Shown: positions 1-6,107, counted from the stretch's first letter. The stretch is DNA of 8,335 nt from Pseudomonadota bacterium (GCA_023391175.1 JAEWBL010000096.1:1-8335); one strand, 5' to 3'. The notes: generated by a model from the sequence alone, not told the origin. Program-made: numbers and translations.

Positions 1-959
1 CCGTAGGACAGGGTCTGCTCGCAATAATGGATGGCGCGGTCGAGCGCCGCGAGCAGCTTCGGCGCGAAGCGCTGCACGGTCGGGTCCGGCACCGAGGCGA
101 GGCGATCCGACAGCAATTGGGCCGACGACAGAAGATTGCGCAGATCGTGGTTGATCTTGGACACGGCGAGGCCCAGCGCCGCGAGGTGGCTCTTCTGGTG
201 CAGGGTGTGGGAGAGCTCGCGCTGCATCTCCTTGAGCGCCTCCTCGGCGGTGCCGATCTCGTCGGAGCGGCCGGAGGGCACGATGATGCGGGAGGCATCC
301 TCCGGATCCTCGCGGAATGCGGAGATGCGCTCGGTGAGACGGCGCATGGGGCGCACGAACAGCCAGTTGAGGCTGACGTAGACCAGCACGCCCGCCACCA
401 CCGCCACCGCCAGCGAGATCAGCAGCACAGTGGCCGCAAATCGCAGCAGCGCGACCCGCAGCGGGGTCTCGCTGAGCACGATCTCGATGAAGTCCGCCCC
501 CCGCGGCGGTTCGCCGACGATGCGGAGGATGCGCCCGTTGTCTGCGATGAGCGTGTCGAAAGCGTCGTGCACCGCGCCCCACAGGGTGGTCTCGCGCATG
601 TCGATATGCACATTTGCCTCGGGCGGCATGTCTGAGGCGGCGAGCAGGCGCCGGGTGCCTTCCCGCTTCACCACGATCACCTTGGCGCCCACGCTGTCCA
701 GGAGTTCGCGGGTCATGTCCACCGTCACGCCGTCCTGCGGCGCGGCGTCGAGCACGAGGGCGGCCGTCCGCGCGGCGGCAAGGCGGTCGGAGAGCCAGGC
801 GATGCGGTAGTTGGCGATGGTCGGCACCAGCACGGCGATCTCCGCCGTGGCCACCACCGCCACCGTCAAGGCGAGCAGCTTTGCCGACAAGCCAAGGCTC
901 CACCGGCGGCGCTTGGGCGCCGGTGCCTCCTCGGGCTTATGGCTCCTCGGCTCGAACAT
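1..959 (-). CDS. Membrane sensor histidine kinase, 3' end cut by window edge
   Basis: Two-component sensor kinase; 319 codons are visible and the ATPase domain lies beyond base 1. Seen: a basic N-terminus (KRRRW near residues 17-20), a first membrane segment at about 22-48, an extracytoplasmic domain of about 120 residues, a second membrane segment at about 170-200, a HAMP linker starting at RPMRRLTERI (203-212), and a His-kinase dimerisation helix with INHDLRNLL, in which His271 is the expected phosphoacceptor. The HDLRN H-box differs from the common HELRTP/HELKNP form. The start is the ATG at 957-959, followed by FEPRSHKPEE; a nearby in-frame-shifted ATG dies after eight codons. No clear Shine-Dalgarno precedes it. 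It lies 182 bases beyond ptsH, with stem-loops between, so it is probably its own transcription unit. The stimulus and partner regulator cannot be read from the sequence. A kinase next to the ptsH end of this locus fits what I recall of Sinorhizobium. Confidence 0.88.
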   Translation of the reverse strand, partial: MFEPRSHKPEEAPAPKRRRWSLGLSAKLLALTVAVVATAEIAVLVPTIANYRIAWLSDRLAAARTAALVLDAAPQDGVTVDMTRELLDSVGAKVIVVKREGTRRLLAASDMPPEANVHIDMRETTLWGAVHDAFDTLIADNGRILRIVGEPPRGADFIEIVLSETPLRVALLRFAATVLLISLAVAVVAGVLVYVSLNWLFVRPMRRLTERISAFREDPEDASRIIVPSGRSDEIGTAEEALKEMQRELSHTLHQKSHLAALGLAVSKINHDLRNLLSSAQLLSDRLASVPDPTVQRFAPKLLAALDRAIHYCEQTLSY

Positions 960-1061
960 GCATCTGATACGGGGGGAAGGCCCGTCCCGGATCCCTCGGG
1001 CCCATTGCACGAAGGGATCAGCGTTAAGACATAGGCAACCATCGGGGAACGGGCCAGAGCA

Positions 1062-1076
1062 ACCTCAATTTGAGGT
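1062..1076. promoter_or_regulatory. 15-base perfect palindrome, candidate operator of the histidine kinase gene
   Basis: ACCTCAA-T-TTGAGGT is a perfect inverted repeat with 7-base arms around one central base. It lies 103 bases upstream of the histidine kinase ATG, in a stretch richer in A/T than its surroundings. Its shape suits a dimeric repressor or activator. The half-site CCTCAA is also used by SoxR-type MerR regulators, but those have a longer centre, so I do not assign a regulator. No convincing -35/-10 pair was found beside it. Confidence 0.45.
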
Positions 1077-1108
1077 AAACGGCCGAAACGGCAGCGCTTT
1101 CGCTTGCC

Positions 1109-1142
1109 TGCCCGTCAGCGCACGGGCATGGGGCGTGGCCCC
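1109..1142 (-). terminator. Stem-loops just after ptsH, possible weak terminator
   Basis: Two adjacent stem-loops: TGCCCGT/ACGGGCA (7 bp, 6-base loop, 1109-1128) and GGGGC/GCCCC (5 bp, 3-base loop, 1130-1142), the second touching the ptsH stop codon. Two further 4-bp stems (AGCG/CGCT at 1093-1104, GCCG/CGGC at 1082-1092) follow. No T-run comes after them on the minus strand, so this is not a classical intrinsic terminator. It could slow transcription or protect the mRNA 3' end. Confidence 0.3.
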
Positions 1143-1525
1143 TATTCTTCCTCGCCGAAGCGATCGCCGACGAGGGCGCCGAGGGCGTCGAGCACGTCGG
1201 ACGCCTCCCGGCCGGTGGCGGTGACGGTGACGCAGGTGCCGGGCCCGGCGGCGAGCATCATCAGGCCCATGATGGAATTGCCGCCCACCGCCTCGCCGCT
1301 GCGGCACACCGTGACCATGGCGTCGAAGCGCTCCACGGTCTGTACGAACTTGGCAGATGCGCGGGCGTGGAGGCCGCGCTTGTTGATGATGGGAAGGACG
1401 CGCACCAGCGCCTCGGGCGCGATAGGCCGGCCGCAGGCGATGGCCGGATCGTCGGAACAGCCGCCCGCCTCGCACCCGGCGTCGGCGAAAAGCTCAGTTA
1501 CCGGAGAGGACGCGGCTTGCGACAT
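1142..1525 (-). CDS. ptsH: HPr phosphocarrier protein with an N-terminal extension
   Basis: Cytoplasmic phosphocarrier of the phosphoenolpyruvate phosphotransferase system. The HPr domain covers about residues 41-127. Seen: KRGLHARASAKF with His53 (the usual His15, phosphorylated by enzyme I), and GGNSIMGLMML with Ser84 (the usual Ser46, phosphorylated by HPr kinase). Both phosphorylation sites are intact, so it is a likely substrate of the HprK domain encoded upstream. At 127 residues it is longer than the usual 85-90; the first 40 residues hold three cysteines (18, 23, 31). The ATG at 1525 has TAGGAA eight bases upstream and overlaps the end of manX by 32 bases, suggesting coupled translation. 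A GTG at 1405 (codon 41) would give a standard-length 87-residue HPr and has GAGG five bases before it. I prefer 1525 because the stretch beyond the manX overlap keeps the coding-like G/C-rich third positions. Confidence 0.93.
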   Translation of the reverse strand: MSQAASSPVTELFADAGCEAGGCSDDPAIACGRPIAPEALVRVLPIINKRGLHARASAKFVQTVERFDAMVTVCRSGEAVGGNSIMGLMMLAAGPGTCVTVTATGREASDVLDALGALVGDRFGEEE

Positions 1526-1895
1526 TGATGTATTTCCTACCGGCTTCCTGGGCGACGTCCACGGCCTGGGCCAGAGGCATCTCCCCACGCACCTTGGCGA
1601 GCTTGACCAGCATGGGCAGGTTGATGCCCGCCCCCACCTCGACATCCGGCGTATTCATCACCGAAATCGCGAGGTTCGAGGGGGTCCCGCCGAACATGTC
1701 GGTGAGGATCACCACCCCGTCGCCGGTGCGCACCCGATCCACCGCCTCGATGATGTCCTGGCGCCGCCGCTCCATGTCGTCTTCGGGACCGATGGTGACA
1801 GCGGCGATCTGGGCCTGCGGGCCCATGACGTGCTCCAGCGCGGAGCAAAATTCGTCTGCCAGACGACCATGTGTGACGAGGACGAGACCGATCAT
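1494..1895 (-). CDS. manX: PTS EIIA component, mannose family
   Basis: Stand-alone EIIA of the mannose family, 133 residues, the expected size. Seen: an N-terminal MIGLVLVTHGRLA with His9 as the phosphorylation site, and the family motif VVILTDMFGGTPSNLA (about residues 61-76), followed by INLPMLVKL. It accepts phosphate from HPr His53. No EIIB, EIIC or EIID gene is nearby, which fits the alphaproteobacterial pattern of a PTS that regulates rather than transports. The ATG at 1893-1895 is preceded by an excellent Shine-Dalgarno, GGAGGA (1899-1904), three bases upstream. It lies 109 bases after the chvG-hprK stop and overlaps ptsH, so it belongs with the chvI operon but could have its own promoter in the 109-base gap. 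The symbol manX follows rhizobial usage; ptsM or eiiA-man would be equally good. Confidence 0.95.
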   Translation of the reverse strand: MIGLVLVTHGRLADEFCSALEHVMGPQAQIAAVTIGPEDDMERRRQDIIEAVDRVRTGDGVVILTDMFGGTPSNLAISVMNTPDVEVGAGINLPMLVKLAKVRGEMPLAQAVDVAQEAGRKYINVASRVLSGN

Positions 1896-2004
1896 GCTTC
1901 CTCCGCCCTCATCTTCCCCAGGATGAAGGCCTCCCGCGCTGCGGGATGGCCATATTCAGAGGGGCTTAAAAATTACGCAAGGGGTGCAACGCACAAAAGC
2001 ACAT
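1896..2004 (-). other. Gap between chvG-hprK and manX, low G+C
   Basis: The gap breaks the otherwise tight operon. It holds the manX Shine-Dalgarno, a 6-bp hairpin TCCCGC-GCT-GCGGGA (1932-1946) without a T-run, and an A/T-rich stretch at about 1951-2004 that continues into the end of the hprK part. By hand count 1951-2100 is about 46% G+C, against about 68% in a sample of the chvG part. A promoter for manX-ptsH could lie here, but I found no -35/-10 pair I would defend. Confidence 0.4.
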
Positions 2005-4182
2005 TTAGTTTTCGTAAGCCCGCGTTTTGAGAATGCAAGCGATTATGACGGGCGCCAAGGCCAAGGCAGAGATTGGAGTTCTCAAGATTTCAATGCCTTG
2101 AATTTGCTCCCGAAGCTCGGCCGCATCCGGCATGCGCGCCGTTTCCACTGCCGAGAGATCGACCACATGCCGCACTGCGACGTGAGCGCGATGGGGCATC
2201 TTCCGCACACCAATACCGTGCAACTCGATCAGCCCTGCAAGCAGCGGAGGCGGGCGTGCGATCAAGATACCATTCTCGGCCGTGAGGACCACCCGGTCGT
2301 CCGCGACCAGCTCCGCCGGCGGCAGGGCACGGGGGCCGTCGAGGATGAGGCTGAGGGCCAGCATGGACTTGCCGGAGCCCGACGGGCCGCGGATGAGGAG
2401 CCCCACGTCCCCTACGGCGACGCAGCTTGCGTGAACGGTGGGCGGTGCGGCGCCGGTCACATGGGGGGTGCCGTCCGGGTCGGTGGCGGTGCGGTTCTCG
2501 GCCCAGATGCGCCCGCCGTGGGCTTCCACGATCTGCCGCGAGATGGAGAGGCCGAGGCCGGAATTCTGGCCGAAGCCCTGGTGCGGGCGATCCGTGTAGA
2601 AGCGCTCGAAGATGCGCGAGAGGGCGTCGGGGCGGATGCCCGGCCCGTCGTCGTCCACCACGATCTCGGCCCCGTCCTTGAGGCGGCGGCAGGTGACGCG
2701 CACCGAGCCGCCCTGCGGCGAGAAGGAGCGGGCGTTGGAGACGAGATTGTCCACCACCTGGCCGAGACGGGAGGCGTGGCCGGCGATGTTGAAGTCCTGC
2801 GGCGCCCCGGCCGCGCGCTCGAAGGCGAGGGAGACGCTGACGCCATCGTCCTTGCGCACGTCCTGGGCAAGGCCGACCACCATCTCCAGCAGTTGCTTCA
2901 GGTCCACCGTCACGGCTTCCTGCCGCTGCAGTTCGGCGTCGAGGCGGCTGGCGTCGGAGATGTCGGAGATGAGGCGGTCGAGCCGCTTCACGTCATGCTG
3001 GATCACCTCCAGCAGCCGCGAGCGGGAAGAATCGGTCTTGGCCAGCGGCAGCGTCTCCACCCCGCTGCGCAGGGAGGTGAGCGGATTCTTCAGTTCATGC
3101 GCCACGTCCGCCGCGAAGCTCTCGATGGCCTCGATGCGGTTGTAGAGCGCGCTGGTCATGTCACGCAGGGCGCCGGAGAGATGGCCGATCTCGTCGGCGC
3201 GGGCGGTGAAATCGGGAATTTCCACGCGGGTCTTGATGCGCCGGCGCACACGCTCGGCAGCGGCGGCGAGCTTGCGCACCGGATCGGCGATGGTGCCGGC
3301 GAGCAGGACGGAGAGCAGCACCATCACCGCCGCCGCCACCAAGAACACGCGGACGATGACGAATCGTTCGGCCTTCACCGCCGCATCGATCTCGCCACTC
3401 TGGGTGGAGAGCAGCAACACGCCGAGGATGGCGCGGAAGCGCTGGATGGGCACGGCGACCGAGACCACCACCTGCCCGCGCTCGTCCACCCGCACCTCGC
3501 TGGCCTTTGTGCCGAGCGCGGCGGAGGCGACTTCCGGGTAGTTCTTGCCCGCCTGCGGCCCCATCTCGCGGTAGAGCGGCAGGTCGCCCCGGCCGAGCCA
3601 GAGCTGGATGCCGAGCCAGGCACGCTCGAAGAAGCCGGGCTTGGGCTCATTGGGCGAGGGCAGGTCGAAGCGCAGGATCTCGCCGCGCGAATACAGCGAG
3701 CGGGAATCCAGCAGCAGCTGGCCTTCCCGGTCATAGATGCGGGCGCGGGTCCGGGTCGGGCCGACGAGGCGGCGCAGCACGGGGGCGACCCGCTCCGGAT
3801 TGATGGGGAATTCCAGCGGGGCGAAGCCGTCCTCGGGGCCATAGCTCTCGCCCGCCTGCAATTCCAGCAGGCGATCGGGGTCGAGCGTGATGGCGTTGGT
3901 CTCGACCTGCGCGGAAGAGGCGATCGCGGCGGCGATGATCTCGCCCTGAACCAGAAGGCTCTGGATGCGCGCGTCGATGAGGCCGGAACGGAATTCCGAG
4001 AGATAGAGAATGCCGGAGACCAGCGCGCACAGGCCGGCGAGGTTCAGGAGCACGATGCGCCGCGTGAGCGACGAGAAGCCCTTGAACGCCACGAAGCGGC
4101 GCACGCGCCGAACGGTGGCGAGAATGCCGCCCGCCGGCTCGCTCGGGCGCTCCAGCGGCGCTTCGTTGGTCTCGACCGTCAT
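2005..4182 (-). CDS. chvG-hprK: ChvG acid/envelope sensor kinase fused to HPr kinase (ChvG-HprK)
   Basis: A 725-residue membrane protein joining two normally separate neighbours. ChvG part: membrane segments at about 42-62 and 274-298 enclosing the periplasmic sensor domain, HAMP at about 297-350, phosphoacceptor His362 in AHELKNP, N-box Asn483, G1 box DDDGPGI (510-516), G2 box SGLGLSIS (541-548). HprK part, from about residue 581: Walker A GPSGSGKS (599-606), LVADD with Asp628/Asp629, and the HprK signature region LIELHGIGV (651-659). About 145 residues is the usual size of the short alphaproteobacterial HprK. The junction (about 565-582) drops the last strand expected of a ChvG ATPase domain (GARF-type ending) and the hprK start. 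The frame is continuous, with no stop or shift. The ATG at 4182 is 28 bases after chvI and has only a weak Shine-Dalgarno. ChvG phosphorylates ChvI; HprK would phosphorylate HPr Ser84. Activity of either half in the fused form is inference. Confidence 0.9.
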   Translation of the reverse strand: MTVETNEAPLERPSEPAGGILATVRRVRRFVAFKGFSSLTRRIVLLNLAGLCALVSGILYLSEFRSGLIDARIQSLLVQGEIIAAAIASSAQVETNAITLDPDRLLELQAGESYGPEDGFAPLEFPINPERVAPVLRRLVGPTRTRARIYDREGQLLLDSRSLYSRGEILRFDLPSPNEPKPGFFERAWLGIQLWLGRGDLPLYREMGPQAGKNYPEVASAALGTKASEVRVDERGQVVVSVAVPIQRFRAILGVLLLSTQSGEIDAAVKAERFVIVRVFLVAAAVMVLLSVLLAGTIADPVRKLAAAAERVRRRIKTRVEIPDFTARADEIGHLSGALRDMTSALYNRIEAIESFAADVAHELKNPLTSLRSGVETLPLAKTDSSRSRLLEVIQHDVKRLDRLISDISDASRLDAELQRQEAVTVDLKQLLEMVVGLAQDVRKDDGVSVSLAFERAAGAPQDFNIAGHASRLGQVVDNLVSNARSFSPQGGSVRVTCRRLKDGAEIVVDDDGPGIRPDALSRIFERFYTDRPHQGFGQNSGLGLSISRQIVEAHGGRIWAENRTATDPDGTPHVTGAAPPTVHASCVAVGDVGLLIRGPSGSGKSMLALSLILDGPRALPPAELVADDRVVLTAENGILIARPPPLLAGLIELHGIGVRKMPHRAHVAVRHVVDLSAVETARMPDAAELREQIQGIEILRTPISALALAPVIIACILKTRAYEN

Positions 4183-4210
4183 CTGCCGCCCCCGGGGCCG
4201 GCGACCCGGA

Positions 4211-4909
4211 TCACTCCTTGAACCGGTAGCCGACGCCGTACAGGGTCTCGATCATCTCGAACGAATCGTCCACCGACTTGAACTTCTTGCGCAGCCGCTT
4301 GATGTGGCTGTCGATGGTGCGGTCGTCCACATAGACCTGATCGTCATAGGCCGCGTCCATCAGGGCATTGCGGCTCTTGACCACGCCCGGGCGCTGGGCA
4401 AGGGCCTGGAGGATCAGGAATTCGGTGACGGTAAGCGTCACCGGCTCGGCCTTCCAGGTGCAGGTATGACGCTCGGGGTCCATGCGCAGGTTGCCGCGCT
4501 CGAGAACCTTGGCGCTGTCCACCTCGCGCGGGGCGGCGCCGTCCTTGGCACCGGCGCGGCGCAGCACCGCCTTCACCCGCTCCACCAGCAGGCGCTGGGA
4601 GAACGGCTTCTTGATGAAATCGTCGGCGCCCATCTTGAGGCCGAACAGTTCGTCGATCTCCTCGTCCTTGGAGGTGAGGAAGATCACCGGCATGTCGGTC
4701 TTCTGGCGCAGGCGGCGGAGCAGCTCCATGCCGTCCATGCGGGGCATCTTGATGTCGAGGATGGCGAGATCCGGCGGGTTGGTCTTGAACCCGTCGAGGG
4801 CCGATGCGCCGTCCGTATAGGTGTCGATGCGGTAGCCCTCCGCCTCCAGAGCGATGGAGACCGAGGTCAGGATGTTGCGGTCGTCGTCGACGAGGGCGAT
4901 CGTGGGCAT
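4211..4909 (-). CDS. chvI: ChvI-type response regulator (OmpR family)
   Basis: DNA-binding response regulator, 232 residues, partner of ChvG. Receiver domain at about 1-118 with the acidic pocket Asp8/Asp9/Asp10, phosphoacceptor Asp52 in LAILDIKMP, Thr79/Ser80 and Lys101 in IKKPFS. The winged-helix DNA-binding domain covers about 135-230 and includes [14 protein letters not shown], the recognition helix region [17 protein letters not shown] and the closing GVGYRF. In relatives this system (ChvI, BvrR) controls acid response, exopolysaccharide or envelope genes, motility and host interaction. The ATG at 4907-4909 has AGAGGTG just upstream. It is the first gene of the minus-strand operon, 28 bases before chvG-hprK, and is transcribed divergently from the HugZ-like gene. 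No anomalies seen. Confidence 0.97.
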   Translation of the reverse strand: MPTIALVDDDRNILTSVSIALEAEGYRIDTYTDGASALDGFKTNPPDLAILDIKMPRMDGMELLRRLRQKTDMPVIFLTSKDEEIDELFGLKMGADDFIKKPFSQRLLVERVKAVLRRAGAKDGAAPREVDSAKVLERGNLRMDPERHTCTWKAEPVTLTVTEFLILQALAQRPGVVKSRNALMDAAYDDQVYVDDRTIDSHIKRLRKKFKSVDDSFEMIETLYGVGYRFKE

Positions 4910-4944
4910 GACACCTCTTTTGAGCCGTCCGGAAAGCGGTCCGC

Positions 4945-5005
4945 CGAACGCGGGCCTTCAAGCCGGCCATCTGTTGCGGCCGCGCCTTGCGGTGAACCGC
5001 GTTCG
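4945..5005. repeat. 9-base inverted repeat in the chvI leader region
   Basis: CGAACGCGG (4945-4953) and CCGCGTTCG (4997-5005) are exact inverse complements 43 bases apart. If transcription starts near 5036, both arms are in the chvI 5' leader and could pair in the mRNA. Chance pairing is possible in DNA this rich in G/C. Confidence 0.3.
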
Positions 5006-5042
5006 CGTGGCCGAAATGTGACACACAAGACTCGATCGACGC

Positions 5043-5071
5043 AAAATAGCGGGATTCTCCACCGACACCAA
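5043..5071 (-). promoter_or_regulatory. Candidate sigma-70 promoter of chvI
   Basis: On the minus strand TTGGTG (5066-5071) and TATTTT (5043-5048) are separated by exactly 17 bases. They match the -35 and -10 consensus at 3/6 and 4/6 positions. The start would fall near 5036, giving a leader of about 127 bases. A small odd palindrome TGTG-A-CACA (5017-5025) just downstream could be a regulator site, but I cannot tie it to ChvI. Confidence 0.3.
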
Positions 5072-5195
5072 ATGGCGGCTGCCGAATACCCTTAATCAAG
5101 TTCTGCCGGACCCGGCGGCTTCCCGTGCGGCCCCCCCTTTGCGCCGGACCCCTTGCGCCGTCCCGCCACGCCGGAGCATCGTGGCACCGCCCCGT

Positions 5196-5203
5196 GGGAG
5201 GAG
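5196..5203 (+). promoter_or_regulatory. Ribosome binding site fixing the HugZ-like start
   Basis: GGGAGGAG lies four bases before the ATG at 5208. It decides against the in-frame upstream ATG at 5139, whose extra 23 codons (rich in Arg and Pro) look non-coding. Confidence 0.75.
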
Positions 5204-5207
5204 CACC

Positions 5208-5924
5208 ATGACCAAGCCGTCCGCGACCGCCGTCCGCCACCTCGTGCGCGAGGCCCGTTTCGGCGCTCTTGCAACGCTGGAGGGTGACGGCGCGCCCTAC
5301 GCCTCGCTGGTGGCGATCTCCACGGACCTCGAGGGCCGGCCCACGCTGCTCATCTCCCGCCTCGCCCGCCACACCCGCAATATTGCGGGGGATGCCCGCG
5401 TCTCCCTCCTCGTCTCCGCCGCTGGTGCCGAGGACCCGTTGAACGCGCCCCGCGCCAGCCTCATCGGCCGCATCGTCCCCGCCCCTGCCCCGGAGGTCCG
5501 CGCGCGCTACCTCGCCCGGCATGCGGCAGCGGAGGGATACGCGGATTTCACCGATTTTGCCTTTTACGCCATCGACATCACCGAGGCGCACCTGGTCGAG
5601 GGCTTCGGCCGCATCGTGGACGTGCCGGGAGAGAAGCTGCTGACCTCCTGGCAGGGAGCGGACGCGCTCTCCGAGGGGGCCGCGGGCGTCATAGAGCACA
5701 TGAATGCAGACCATGCCGACGCGGTGCAGCTCTACGCCACCGTGCTCCTCGGCGCGCCGGAGGGTGAGTGGCGGATGCTTTCGCTCGATCCTGAGGGGTG
5801 CGAGCTGATCTGCGGCGATCTCGTCCGCCGCCTCGACTTTACAAGACGGGTCGAAGACCTTGCTGCAGTGCGGCAAGAACTGGTGAAGCTCGTCGCCGAT
5901 GCGCGGCGTGGAACTGCCGCCTGA
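5208..5924 (+). CDS. HugZ-like FMN-binding split-barrel protein with DUF2470 domain
   Basis: 238 residues. The N-terminal half (about 5-140) resembles the pyridoxamine 5'-phosphate oxidase split barrel: RFGALATL, ASLVAISTDLEGRPTLLIS, the basic RLARHTRNI, ARVSLLVS and the family element EGFGRI (131-136). The C-terminal part (about 155-235) is a DUF2470 domain with HMNADHADAV (164-173), in which His164, His169 and Asp168/171 are conserved. Proteins of this build include HugZ and related heme-binding or heme-degrading proteins; many bacterial members are only annotated as pyridoxamine 5'-phosphate oxidase-related. A true PNPOx role is unlikely, given the added DUF2470. It is cytoplasmic, with no signal peptide. 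It diverges from chvI and stops 183 bases before pckA; a gene in this slot between chvI and pckA is also what I recall in Sinorhizobium. Its link to pckA is not known to me. Confidence 0.88.
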   Translation: MTKPSATAVRHLVREARFGALATLEGDGAPYASLVAISTDLEGRPTLLISRLARHTRNIAGDARVSLLVSAAGAEDPLNAPRASLIGRIVPAPAPEVRARYLARHAAAEGYADFTDFAFYAIDITEAHLVEGFGRIVDVPGEKLLTSWQGADALSEGAAGVIEHMNADHADAVQLYATVLLGAPEGEWRMLSLDPEGCELICGDLVRRLDFTRRVEDLAAVRQELVKLVADARRGTAA

Positions 5925-5927
5925 ATT

Positions 5928-5937
5928 TAAACGTTTA
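5928..5937. promoter_or_regulatory. LacI/GalR-type operator candidate upstream of pckA
   Basis: TAAACGTTTA is a perfect 10-base palindrome with a central CG, the hallmark of LacI/GalR family operators. It sits three bases after the HugZ-like stop and 170 bases before the pckA start. In Sinorhizobium meliloti the LacI/GalR regulator PckR controls pckA, so a PckR-like site is a sensible guess; the regulator gene is not in this window. Two TTGTCGG copies (5946-5952 and 5961-5967 region) follow, but no defensible -10 was found. Confidence 0.5.
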
Positions 5938-6069
5938 GCGTCCGTTTGTCGGAGTTTCCTTGTCGGCCAACTCCCTCTAGCGTGCGCGACGCGGTTTGGA
6001 GGGGCGCGCAAAGATGCCCCCAGGCCGACGCCTGCCGCATAACTCTACGAGAGCGGCGGCGGATGGAAT

Positions 6070-6086
6070 GCCGGCGTCACGCCGGC
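6070..6086 (+). other. Stem-loop in the pckA leader next to the ribosome binding site
   Basis: GCCGGCG-TCA-CGCCGGC is a perfect 7-bp, all-G/C stem with a 3-base loop, ending nine bases before the pckA Shine-Dalgarno (6096-6101). It would stay folded in the mRNA and leave the ribosome site just downstream. It may stabilise the transcript or tune translation. Confidence 0.45.
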
Positions 6087-6095
6087 GGGAACTGT

Positions 6096-6101
6096 GGAGG
6101 A
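6096..6101 (+). promoter_or_regulatory. Ribosome binding site fixing the GTG start of pckA
   Basis: GGAGGA lies six bases before GTG at 6108. It supports the GTG over the upstream in-frame TTG at 5946, whose extra 54 codons show no similarity to the enzyme N-terminus. Confidence 0.8.
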
Positions 6102-6107
6102 TTTTCC

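Noticed and set aside
1932..1946. Hairpin TCCCGC-GCT-GCGGGA as a terminator after hprK
   Set aside because: The stem is only 6 bp and no T-run follows in the direction of transcription.
2005..2460. A separate hprK gene starting at the internal GTG at 2460
   Set aside because: The bases before it read CACCCCCCAT on the minus strand, with no Shine-Dalgarno, and there is no stop codon closing chvG upstream. Minor internal initiation cannot be excluded.
1984..4221. A 745-codon open frame on the plus strand across chvG-hprK
   Set aside because: It is the mirror of a real high-G+C gene: composition is dominated by Arg, Gly, Ala, His and Glu without any recognisable domain, while the minus strand shows full kinase motifs.
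5139..5207. Longer HugZ-like protein starting at ATG 5139
   Set aside because: The 23 extra codons are rich in Arg and Pro with no family similarity, and the strong ribosome site sits directly before ATG 5208.
4344..6011. A 555-codon open frame on the minus strand across chvI and the HugZ-like gene
   Set aside because: It runs in another frame over the well-supported chvI gene and antisense to the HugZ-like gene, and its translation has no domain signature.
5946..6107. Longer PckA starting at TTG 5946
   Set aside because: The 54 extra codons include the leader hairpin and ribosome site and do not resemble the enzyme N-terminus.
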